Source: JBMNCQ01 sp049366715 (GTDB taxonomy: Bacteria; Bacillota; Peptococcia; Peptococcales; BICA1-8). From it: 64,000 nt of DNA. Positions 33,627-41,716 of the stretch are shown in pieces. The notes beneath the pieces are model-generated. The model did no database searches, had not been told where the DNA came from, and saw only the letters and a list, made by a program, of their open reading frames with translations. A program made the translations under genes and the position numbers. The stretch lies in contig JBMNCQ010000044.1 of assembly GCA_049366715.1 (NCBI GenBank), positions 10,766 through 74,765 of the forward strand, written 5' to 3'. Numbering within the stretch: position 1 is the first letter of the stretch; each line of letters opens with the position of its first letter.

Positions 33627-35123
33627 TCACCGATTATACTTCTTTATTAATTGTGTTAATTTTTGGGCAAGGTTTTTATCTAAACATCCGTCATTAAATC
33701 TCCAATCCCAATTATTGCCTAAAGTACCAGGGTAATTCATGCGGGCCGAACTGTCTAGCGCCAGAATATCTTGTAAAGGAATTATCGTTAAAAGGGAACT
33801 TGATGCTAAGGCGATTTCGATAAAACGCCAGGAGATTTCCTGGTCATCCATAGCAGGTAAAATACCTAAATCAGCCGCAAATCTTTTTTGTACGGGGGTT
33901 TTTTCAAGGCAATGCCGTTTAAACCAGCCCAGGATCGTATCATTATCATGGGTTCCGGTATAAACTACCGAATTAGTGGCTAATTTAAGGGGTAAAGCAA
34001 TTTTTTGATTTGTATCTTCCAAAATAAATTGGAGTATCTTCATTCCCGGAAAATCAAACTCATTCTTTAATTGTTCTACCTCCGGAGTTATGATTCCTAA
34101 ATCCTCTGCAATAACAGGTAATTTACCTAAATATTTTTCTAAGGCAGAGAAAAAAGAAGCGCCGGGACCTTTTATCCATCTGCCGTTGACGGCGGTTTCT
34201 TCTGTGGCAGGAATTTCCCAATAAGCTTCAAATCCTCTAAAATGATCTAACCTGACAAGATCAACCAGGCTTAAAGCTACGGAGAATCTTTGCCGCCACC
34301 ACTGATATTCATCTTGTTGCATACGGTTCCAGTTATAATGGGGATTGCCCCAGAGCTGACCGGTTTTGCTGAAGTAATCAGGCGGAACGCCTGCGATTTT
34401 AGCCGGAGCCCCCTGTTTATCCAAACAGAATAAATGAGGATTAGCCCAGACATCCGCACTGTCATCGGCCACGAAAATAGGAATATCGCCAATTATTTTT
34501 ATGTTTTGGGAATTTGCATACTCTTTTAATTCGCGCCATTGGGCAAAAAATTTAAATTGTAAAAATTTCTGGTATTGAATCTCGTCCTGTAACAATTCTT
34601 GATAACATGCTACAGCTTCTTCAGTGCCTTGGACAGCAGAACTTTCCCAGCGGTGCCGGCTGCATCCGTTAAAATATTTTTTTAAAGACATAAACAAGGA
34701 GTAATTTTCTAACCAAAAACAATTTTGTTCTACAAAATCTGTGAATGCCGGACATCGGTCAGGGTTAAATCTCTGAAAGGCAATCCTAAATAATTTATCT
34801 TTATAATTTTTTACTTTGGGAAATTCCACTTTATTTTTATTATACAGGGGAAGGTCTTGTAAATCTCCATTATTTAAAAGTTCTTCCTGTATAAGTTTAT
34901 CAGGGCTGATCAATAAAGGGTTTCCAGCAAAAGCCGAGAAAGCTTGGTAGGGTGATTCACCGGGGCCTGGTGGATTCAAAGGCAGAATCTGCCAATATTT
35001 TTGCAGGCCGGCGCATAAAAAATCGATAAATTTATATGCTTGGGGACCTAAATCTCCTATTCCGTAAATGCCGGGTAAGGAGGTGACATGTAAGAGAATA
35101 CCGCTGCCTTTTTTTAGTCTCAT
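33627..35123 (-). CDS. malQ: 4-Alpha-glucanotransferase (amylomaltase)
   Basis: 498 residues of GH77, with LLHVTSLPGIYGIGDLGPQA at the N-terminus, IIGDIPIFVADDSADVWANP, the nucleophile Asp in VRLDHFRGFEAYW and the acid Glu in VIAEDLGIITPEV. It moves glucan segments between maltooligosaccharides and releases glucose, which the downstream ROK kinase can use. ATG 35123 is 7 bases from GTGAGG. The upstream amylase gene ends 9 bases away. Confidence 0.94.
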   Translation of the reverse strand: MRLKKGSGILLHVTSLPGIYGIGDLGPQAYKFIDFLCAGLQKYWQILPLNPPGPGESPYQAFSAFAGNPLLISPDKLIQEELLNNGDLQDLPLYNKNKVEFPKVKNYKDKLFRIAFQRFNPDRCPAFTDFVEQNCFWLENYSLFMSLKKYFNGCSRHRWESSAVQGTEEAVACYQELLQDEIQYQKFLQFKFFAQWRELKEYANSQNIKIIGDIPIFVADDSADVWANPHLFCLDKQGAPAKIAGVPPDYFSKTGQLWGNPHYNWNRMQQDEYQWWRQRFSVALSLVDLVRLDHFRGFEAYWEIPATEETAVNGRWIKGPGASFFSALEKYLGKLPVIAEDLGIITPEVEQLKNEFDFPGMKILQFILEDTNQKIALPLKLATNSVVYTGTHDNDTILGWFKRHCLEKTPVQKRFAADLGILPAMDDQEISWRFIEIALASSSLLTIIPLQDILALDSSARMNYPGTLGNNWDWRFNDGCLDKNLAQKLTQLIKKYNR

Positions 35124-35132
35124 TTTCATTCC

Positions 35133-37109
35133 TCACAGTTTATCACTAAGTTTTTTTATGAATAACTTTCCTTGCAAAGGTTCAACTTTCATCTGTAATA
35201 AGCCGTCTTCTACCGTAAGACTATGATTTGCTTCTAATAAATTGAATAATTTACATTTTGCTACATATTCACTTAAATTAACTTTGATTTCCATTGTTTT
35301 GCGGACACTTCTGTTTACCAAAAGGATTGCTAAATTATTTTCCTGCTCCTGCATAAACACATTCTTATTATTTCTAATTGTTCTGACATAACCAAATACG
35401 TCATCATTTTGGACCGTCAGGGGTAGCCATTCCCCTGTTTTGAAGACATCATATTTATTTCTTAGGGAAATTATTTTCTTATACCAGTTAAGAATCTCCT
35501 GGTCCTCATGGCCCCAAGGGTAAGTTCCTCTATTAAAAGGATCTTGATATCCTTCCATTCCAACTTCATCACCGTAATAAATACAGGGGACTCCGGGAAA
35601 AGTCATTTGAATCAAGGTAAGTAGTTTTAATCTTTGTTTGGCCAGCATTCTTTGCGAAAGAGTTAACTCCAAATTAGTATCATGCCCATATTTTATCAAA
35701 ATATCTTCGGGAATACCTCCCAATACCGTTAAAATTCGGGGTACGTCATGGGTACCTAAAATGTTCATATTGGCATAAAAGTTATGTAAAGGATAGTTCT
35801 CTTTAATGCTTAATAAAGCTAAAGTTGCTTCAGAAGCATGTTTTCGTCCGGTGAAAAAATCCAGTAATATTTGCCGGAAAGGATAATTCATGACAGAGTC
35901 TAACTCTTCTCCTAACAAATACTCCCGTATTTTATGGTAGCTGACTTTACGGGAAGCATCTTCCCAGACTTCGCCAATTAAGACGGAGTCAGGATCAAGG
36001 TTCTTCATCTCCCGGTGAATTTCTTTAATAAATTCATCGGGCAGTTCATCGGCTACATCTAACCGCCAGCCTTTGGCCCCCATTTTCAGCCAGTATTTTA
36101 TAATGCTGTTGTCGGCAGTGATGATAAAATCGCGGTAGCAAGGGTCCATTTCATTGACGTTAGGCAGAGTGTCGATACCCCACCAGCAGTGATATTCATC
36201 ACAGTGCTTTTGAAAAGAATACCAGGAATAATAAGGTGATTCTTCTGATTGATATGCTCCTATATTATCATAAGTCCCTTCTTTATTAAAATAAATACTG
36301 TCACTACCGGTATGACTGAATACTCCGTCCAGGATGATTTTTATCCCCATTTCATTTGCTTTAGCAGCTAAAATCTGAAAAGTCTCATTGTCGCCGAATA
36401 TCGAATCAACCTTTTGGTAATCTGCCGTATCGTATTTATGGTTACTGGGGGCTTCAAAAATCGGGTTTAGATAAAGAACCGTGATGCCGAGATCTCTCAG
36501 ATAGGAAAGCTTTTTTATAATACCCGCCAAATTTCCGCCATAAATATCAAAACCCCTGATTTCTCCTGTCTTTTCATTAACCCGGTACGGTTTAATATTT
36601 TCTTCCCAGGCCGGATAATGATAAACGTATTTGTTTGCTTTTTTGTTGAGAATTTTTTGACCTTCATGACCATTATAAAATCTGTCTACGAATATCTGGT
36701 ACATGATTGATTCTTTAAACCAGTGAGGGGTAGACGCCCCTTCTTTATAGACAGTGATTTGATAAGAAGGAGGTTCCCATTCCTGAGTGGCTCCCCTGCC
36801 TCCGTAATCTGTGCTATTTCCATAATAATATTTTTTGCCGTCCAGGTATAAAATAAAAAAATACCAAAGCTGCAATGGTGCTGCCGGAGCTTTTAGCCTT
36901 ATCTGATATATTCTTTTATTACCGGAAATTTCATTTAAGTACATAGCAATCTGTTCTTCTTCGGTTCCTTTCCAGAGGCGTAAAATGACTTTATCTACAG
37001 GTTTCATGACGACAATTTTTAATCGTATTTCCTGATTACAAGGAACAGCCCCGAAAGGAGTGCGATAATAAAGATCATGTGAATCATGAATAACCCAATC
37101 CGTATACAC
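35133..37109 (-). CDS. GH13 alpha-glucosidase/neopullulanase-type amylase
   Basis: 658 residues from GTG 37109, which has AGGTGGGG upstream. An N-terminal beta-sandwich of about 125 residues precedes the GH13 barrel. The four conserved regions are visible: DGVFSHTG, GWRLDVADEL (nucleophile Asp351), LIGEVWED (acid Glu380) and NILGTHDVPR (Asp455). The N-terminal domain and the region around YQIFVDRFYNG suit the cyclomaltodextrinase/neopullulanase group, which degrades maltodextrins inside the cell. No signal peptide is seen, so it is probably cytoplasmic. Confidence 0.9.
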   Translation of the reverse strand: MYTDWVIHDSHDLYYRTPFGAVPCNQEIRLKIVVMKPVDKVILRLWKGTEEEQIAMYLNEISGNKRIYQIRLKAPAAPLQLWYFFILYLDGKKYYYGNSTDYGGRGATQEWEPPSYQITVYKEGASTPHWFKESIMYQIFVDRFYNGHEGQKILNKKANKYVYHYPAWEENIKPYRVNEKTGEIRGFDIYGGNLAGIIKKLSYLRDLGITVLYLNPIFEAPSNHKYDTADYQKVDSIFGDNETFQILAAKANEMGIKIILDGVFSHTGSDSIYFNKEGTYDNIGAYQSEESPYYSWYSFQKHCDEYHCWWGIDTLPNVNEMDPCYRDFIITADNSIIKYWLKMGAKGWRLDVADELPDEFIKEIHREMKNLDPDSVLIGEVWEDASRKVSYHKIREYLLGEELDSVMNYPFRQILLDFFTGRKHASEATLALLSIKENYPLHNFYANMNILGTHDVPRILTVLGGIPEDILIKYGHDTNLELTLSQRMLAKQRLKLLTLIQMTFPGVPCIYYGDEVGMEGYQDPFNRGTYPWGHEDQEILNWYKKIISLRNKYDVFKTGEWLPLTVQNDDVFGYVRTIRNNKNVFMQEQENNLAILLVNRSVRKTMEIKVNLSEYVAKCKLFNLLEANHSLTVEDGLLQMKVEPLQGKLFIKKLSDKL

Positions 37110-37348
37110 AAATTCCCCACCTATCTGCAAGTCTTTTGGCAGCCAGTAATTATTTTGTGTTTTTTGAAAGTTTTTTGGAAATAAATAATTAATGTTTAGA
37201 AATATTTTGTCTCAAAAGGTGCCGGATTATCCGAAAGCCAGCTGTTACTTTTGCAAACATTGCATAAAAGAATTTACATTTAGCTAAATTAATCATTAAA
37301 GCTTAAATTTAACTTTTAGGAGCTTTATTATTGGAAAGGAGAATTTAA

Positions 37349-37810
37349 ATGTCCCAAACAATTGATTTTCCGGCTTTTAAACAAGATTATATTGAGCCTG
37401 GGTACCGTTTGCCTGTTAAATACGGGGAAACATTTATTGTTTTGATGATTCGGGATCCTCAAAATATATTTGCTTATTGGGAGGTAGCAGAGCATACGCT
37501 AAATAGTTTTACCGAAGAATATGGCTACAATAATTTACTAACTTCAAAATTAGCGATTCGTCTTTCGTGGGCTAATCACCAGCAAATAATAACCGTTAAC
37601 GACAATACCGAAAGCTGGTATATTTTTTTAGAAGAGGGAATCCCCCTTTTCGGCGAATTAGGAAGAATTTTAGCAGATAATACATTTGTTTCTTTTGCAA
37701 AATCCAACTACTTAAATGATCATTTTGTATTTAATGATCTGCCTGATCATCGTCTGGCTGATCATCTGCAGAAAACCCTTGATAAATGGCAGCCCGGGAT
37801 TTCTTCTTAA
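37349..37810 (+). CDS. DUF4912 domain protein
   Basis: 153 residues containing the DUF4912 signature (LMIRDPQNIFAYWEV, later SWYIFLEEG). This domain often sits beside GH57 glucan-branching enzymes, as here; its function is not established. A GGAAAGGAG site lies upstream of the ATG. It is the first gene of the plus-strand glucan operon, divergent from the amylase operon. Confidence 0.8.
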   Translation: MSQTIDFPAFKQDYIEPGYRLPVKYGETFIVLMIRDPQNIFAYWEVAEHTLNSFTEEYGYNNLLTSKLAIRLSWANHQQIITVNDNTESWYIFLEEGIPLFGELGRILADNTFVSFAKSNYLNDHFVFNDLPDHRLADHLQKTLDKWQPGISS

Positions 37811-37841
37811 AATACTATATAACGAGAAAGGATTGATTTTT

Positions 37842-39425
37842 TTGGAACAAGGGTTTTTGGCGCTGGTTTTACATAATCATTTACCCTTTGTCAGGCATCC
37901 TGAATACGAAGAGTTTTTAGAAGAACGCTGGCTATTTGAAGCAATATTAGAAACCTATTTACCTCTGTTACAAACTTTAGAGCAATTAAATAAAGACGGG
38001 GTGGATTACCGGATTACCTTATCCTTTTCGCCGTCTCTTTTAACCATGCTTAATGACCCTTTACTGCAAAACCGTTTTAAAAACCATTTGGCAAAATTAC
38101 TGGAATTAGGTGATAAAGAGATTAACCGGACTCGGGGGTCCGGTGAGTATACATTAGCAGAAATGTATAAAACGAAAATTTCTCAAATGAATGATTTTTT
38201 TATCGACCGTTGTCGGGGTAATATGATTAACCTTTTAAAAGAATTGAATTCTACAGGGAAGATTGAATTGATCACTTGTGCAGCTACCCATGGTTTTCTT
38301 CCTTTTATGGAAAAACAAGGAGCAAAAGTGCAGATTGCGGTTGCCGTAGATATTTTTCGAAAATTTTTCAATGATACTCCCCGGGGGATGTGGCTGCCTG
38401 AATGTGCATATCTTCCCGGTCTGGAAGAGATATTAAAAGAATATGGTATTAAGTACTTTTTTCTGGAGACCCACGGCATCATATACGCTGATCCGCCTAA
38501 TTACAGCCACAGTGTATACGCACCGCTGCAATGCCCCAATGGGGTAGCGGTTTTCGGCCGGGATCCTGAATCCTCGAAACAAGTATGGAGCAAAGATGAA
38601 GGATATCCCGGAGATTTTAATTATCGTGAATATTACCGCGATATCGGTTTTGATCTTCCCGTGGATTATATTTCTCACTACATTCATCCCGACGGGATTA
38701 GACTGAATACCGGATTTAAATATTATAAAATAACCGGTAAAAGCAATGAGAAAGAATTATATAATCCCTGGATTGCCCGGGAAAAAGCTGCGGAACATGC
38801 GGACAATTTTATTTTCAATCGGCAAAAGCAAATTGAGCATTTAAGTTCATTTATGGACCGAAAACCACTGGTAGTAGCACCCTTTGACGGCGAATTATTT
38901 GGTCACTGGTGGTTCGAAGGGCCGATCTGGCTGGACATGTTGCTTAGAAAAATTCATTATGATCAAGATATCATAAAAACAATCATACCTAGTGAATATC
39001 TGCGTAAATATCCTGATAATCACATCGCTCAGCCGGCAATGTCCAGTTGGGGAAATAAAGGGTATTTTGAGGTATGGCTTAATGGTAGTAATGATTGGAT
39101 ATACAGACATTTGCATAAAGCATCCGGTTATATGACAGAGCTGGCCAGAACTTATCCGGGAGCAACCGGTCTGGAAAGGCAAGCCTTACAACAGGCGGCT
39201 CGTGAACTTCTCCTGGCCCAAGCTAGTGACTGGGCGTTTATAATTAAAACGGATACTATGGTCGAATATGCCAAAAAAAGAACAATTGATCATCTGGGCA
39301 GATTTTTTAAAATATATCAGGATTTAAAAAACCACCAAATTGATCCTGGCTGGCTGAATGCGGTAAGCGCCAAAAATAACATTTTCCCGGAAATTGATTA
39401 TAGTTTGTATGCTTCTTACAAATAA
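37842..39425 (+). CDS. GH57 1,4-alpha-glucan branching enzyme
   Basis: 527 residues from TTG 37842, which has AAAGGA 9 bases upstream. GH57 motifs are clear: His11-Asn-His13 in LVLHNHLPFV, the nucleophile region GMWLPECAYLPG (Glu187) and the acid region APFDGELFGHWW (Asp349). The positions match the archaeal GH57 branching enzyme (Glu183/Asp354 in Thermococcus, from memory). It introduces alpha-1,6 branches into glycogen. The gene is followed by glucan phosphorylase. Confidence 0.9.
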   Translation: MEQGFLALVLHNHLPFVRHPEYEEFLEERWLFEAILETYLPLLQTLEQLNKDGVDYRITLSFSPSLLTMLNDPLLQNRFKNHLAKLLELGDKEINRTRGSGEYTLAEMYKTKISQMNDFFIDRCRGNMINLLKELNSTGKIELITCAATHGFLPFMEKQGAKVQIAVAVDIFRKFFNDTPRGMWLPECAYLPGLEEILKEYGIKYFFLETHGIIYADPPNYSHSVYAPLQCPNGVAVFGRDPESSKQVWSKDEGYPGDFNYREYYRDIGFDLPVDYISHYIHPDGIRLNTGFKYYKITGKSNEKELYNPWIAREKAAEHADNFIFNRQKQIEHLSSFMDRKPLVVAPFDGELFGHWWFEGPIWLDMLLRKIHYDQDIIKTIIPSEYLRKYPDNHIAQPAMSSWGNKGYFEVWLNGSNDWIYRHLHKASGYMTELARTYPGATGLERQALQQAARELLLAQASDWAFIIKTDTMVEYAKKRTIDHLGRFFKIYQDLKNHQIDPGWLNAVSAKNNIFPEIDYSLYASYK

Positions 39426-39453
39426 TATAAAAAACTATACTGGAGGATTTGCT

Positions 39454-41136
39454 TTGGAAAATAAACAAGTACCTAAAGTAGCATATTTTTGTATGGAATA
39501 TGGATTAGATGATAATTTGCCGATATTCTCGGGAGGTTTGGGTATTTTAGCAGGAGACTATTTAAAAGCGGCTAAAGATTTAAACCTGCCGGTAGTGGGA
39601 ATAGGAATTTTGTGGCATCGGGATTATACTACCCAGCTTATTGGCGAAGACGGTTACCCTTACGATTTATATCCGGACCATGATTTTGCAAACCTGATTG
39701 ATACGAATATTACCGTGAATTGTCGTGTTAGAGGTGCAGAAGTTACCTGTAAAGTATGGAAGGTGGAAGCTTTTCATAATGTTACTCTATATCTTTTGGA
39801 TACGGATTTAGGCAATAAACAGCAAGATTGGATAACGCAAAAACTTTATGGAGGCGCTGATCAGGACCGGGTTGCGCAGGAAATTATTTTAGGAATAGGC
39901 GGCATCAAAGCTTTACGAGCGTTAAATGAAGATATTGATGTTTATCACTTTAATGAAGGCCATGCGGTATTTGCAGGCCTTGAGCTGATCAAAGAAAAAA
40001 TAGACCGCGGCCTATCTTTCACGGAAGCCTGGCAGCAAACAAAAGAAGAAGTTGTTTTCACAACCCATACACCTGTAGAGGCGGGAAATGAAGTTCATGA
40101 TTTAGGTTTATTAATGTTTATGGAGGCGAATGATGGTCTGGCTCCTGAACAATTAGAGCAGTTGGGCGGTAATCCTTTTAATATGACAGTTGCCGCTTTA
40201 CGTCTTTCTTATCAGGCTAACGCAGTTTCCCAGCTCCATGGGAAAACTGCCCGCAATATGTGGGAACATATTACGGGTGCGGCTCCTATTAAAGCCATAA
40301 CCAACGGAGTTCATGTGGGAACCTGGCAAAACAGCAGTATCAGAAATGCATTTGAAAAAGGCGATGATCTATGGATGCCGCATCTGACCGCTAAAAAAAG
40401 CTTATTCGGTTACATCAAAGAAAAAAATAAAGTAAGTTTTGACTCGGGGGTATTAACGATAGGTTTCGCGCGCAGAGCAGCTGTTTATAAACGGGGCGGA
40501 TTAATTTTTAAAAAAATGGATATTCTGGGTCCTCTCCTGGAGAAGGGTAGACTACAGTTAATTTTTTCAGGGAAAGCGCATCCTCATGATCAGGCCGGCA
40601 AAAAAATAATTCAGGAGATCGTAAATATTGGTAAAAAGTACCCCCATAATTTAGTTTTTCTGGAAAACTATAATATGAAAACCGCACAGCTTATGGTTCA
40701 GGGGTGTGATGTCTGGCTCAATAATCCTTTGCGGCCTATGGAGGCCAGTGGAACGTCAGGTATGAAAGCTGCATTAAACGGAGTTTTAAACATAAGTGTC
40801 ATTGACGGCTGGGTAGGAGAAGCCGTTAGACATCAGGAAAATGGCTGGCTTCTTGATAAAGTACTCAGTAATAATGTGGCAGAAGAAGATCAGAATGATC
40901 ATGATCTGGAAGCTTTTTATGAAGTATTGCTCAATGAAGTAATCCCTATTTTTTATGATGATCAGGAACGCTGGGTTAATATGATGAAGTCCAGCATCAA
41001 AATGGCCGGTGAAAAACTAACATCCCGTCGAATGATTAAAGAATATTATAATCTCTTGTATAGAAAAGCTGATGAAGACCAAACTTATATTTACTCTAAA
41101 CCGGATCGTTTATCTTATGATTATGTTAACCCCTGA
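39454..41136 (+). CDS. glgP: Alpha-glucan phosphorylase (short GT35 type)
   Basis: 560 residues from TTG 39454 with GGAGGA 6 bases upstream. The N-terminus VAYFCMEYGLDDNLPIFSGG and the C-terminal block NNPLRPMEASGTSGMKAALN are typical of the short alpha-glucan phosphorylases. The pyridoxal-phosphate lysine should lie in SGMKAALNG. It releases glucose-1-phosphate from glycogen. It forms an operon with the DUF4912 and GH57 genes and is followed at once by a terminator. Confidence 0.9.
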   Translation: MENKQVPKVAYFCMEYGLDDNLPIFSGGLGILAGDYLKAAKDLNLPVVGIGILWHRDYTTQLIGEDGYPYDLYPDHDFANLIDTNITVNCRVRGAEVTCKVWKVEAFHNVTLYLLDTDLGNKQQDWITQKLYGGADQDRVAQEIILGIGGIKALRALNEDIDVYHFNEGHAVFAGLELIKEKIDRGLSFTEAWQQTKEEVVFTTHTPVEAGNEVHDLGLLMFMEANDGLAPEQLEQLGGNPFNMTVAALRLSYQANAVSQLHGKTARNMWEHITGAAPIKAITNGVHVGTWQNSSIRNAFEKGDDLWMPHLTAKKSLFGYIKEKNKVSFDSGVLTIGFARRAAVYKRGGLIFKKMDILGPLLEKGRLQLIFSGKAHPHDQAGKKIIQEIVNIGKKYPHNLVFLENYNMKTAQLMVQGCDVWLNNPLRPMEASGTSGMKAALNGVLNISVIDGWVGEAVRHQENGWLLDKVLSNNVAEEDQNDHDLEAFYEVLLNEVIPIFYDDQERWVNMMKSSIKMAGEKLTSRRMIKEYYNLLYRKADEDQTYIYSKPDRLSYDYVNP

Positions 41137-41142
41137 TGAAAA

Positions 41143-41168
41143 AAAATCGCCCCGGAAGGGGCGATTTT
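41143..41168. terminator. Bidirectional terminator glgP / starch-binding protein
   Basis: An 11-bp perfect stem AAAATCGCCCC with a GGAA loop lies between converging genes, with A and T tracts on both sides. Confidence 0.9.
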
Positions 41169-41507
41169 CTATGGGTTGATTTGCAGATTCCAGTTACTGC
41201 CATTATTGTTGTCCCAATTATTTGCACTATCATGAAAACAAAAATTGATTTCATCATATTCAGGAACGAAATCACAATACCAGCCCTTTGCATAATGCTG
41301 CATAGGGATATCTTCTAAATCATGCCAGTTATCTTCATACCCTACATGCAGATAAATCTGATCAGCTCCGGTCTGGGTTAATAAACCGTCGTAACGAATT
41401 CTCACTTCTTCCCCTATTTTAGGAAGACCGGGTTCAATATTTATCCCCTCAGCTTCTGCCGGAGTTGACTCAAAGGTACTATTAAAAAGTCCATCCCAGA
41501 ATGACAT
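41169..41507 (-). CDS. Small starch-binding-module (CBM25-like) protein
   Basis: 112 residues consisting almost entirely of one beta-sandwich carbohydrate-binding module: an N-terminal helix-like segment, then VRIRYDGLLTQTGADQIYLH, YEDNWHDLEDIPM and the aromatic-rich end INFCFHDSANNWDNNNGSNW. It resembles CBM25/CBM53-type modules found on amylases and glycogen enzymes, but no catalytic domain is attached and there is no signal peptide. It may tether enzymes to intracellular glycogen. Confidence 0.72.
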   Translation of the reverse strand: MSFWDGLFNSTFESTPAEAEGINIEPGLPKIGEEVRIRYDGLLTQTGADQIYLHVGYEDNWHDLEDIPMQHYAKGWYCDFVPEYDEINFCFHDSANNWDNNNGSNWNLQINP

Positions 41508-41616
41508 AGCTTATTTCCTCCTTTATTGATATTCATATTTTAGTATTTACAAAAACTAAAAAATAAATAGTGGCAATATTTGTAAAGTTTATGCTCTTTG
41601 CAACGATTATGATCAT

Positions 41617-41641
41617 AAAAGCAGGTTTATCACCTGCTTTT
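41617..41641. terminator. Terminator downstream of nucleotidyltransferase/GT4 operon
   Basis: A 10-bp perfect stem AAAAGCAGGT (41617-41626 with 41632-41641) with a 5-base loop lies about 75 bases past the stop of the 803-residue gene. T tracts occur on both strands. Confidence 0.8.
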
Positions 41642-41716
41642 TAAAAAACGTTATAAGTGTCTCTAGAAAGTCTGTTTTATCCGTTAATTTTTTGTTTGAA
41701 ATGTTTATCAAGATCC

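Noticed and set aside
37716..37841. Upstream ATG extension of the GH57 gene
   Set aside because: It overlaps the DUF4912 gene and lacks family similarity; TTG 37842 has a proper ribosome binding site and begins with the GH57 N-terminal motif.
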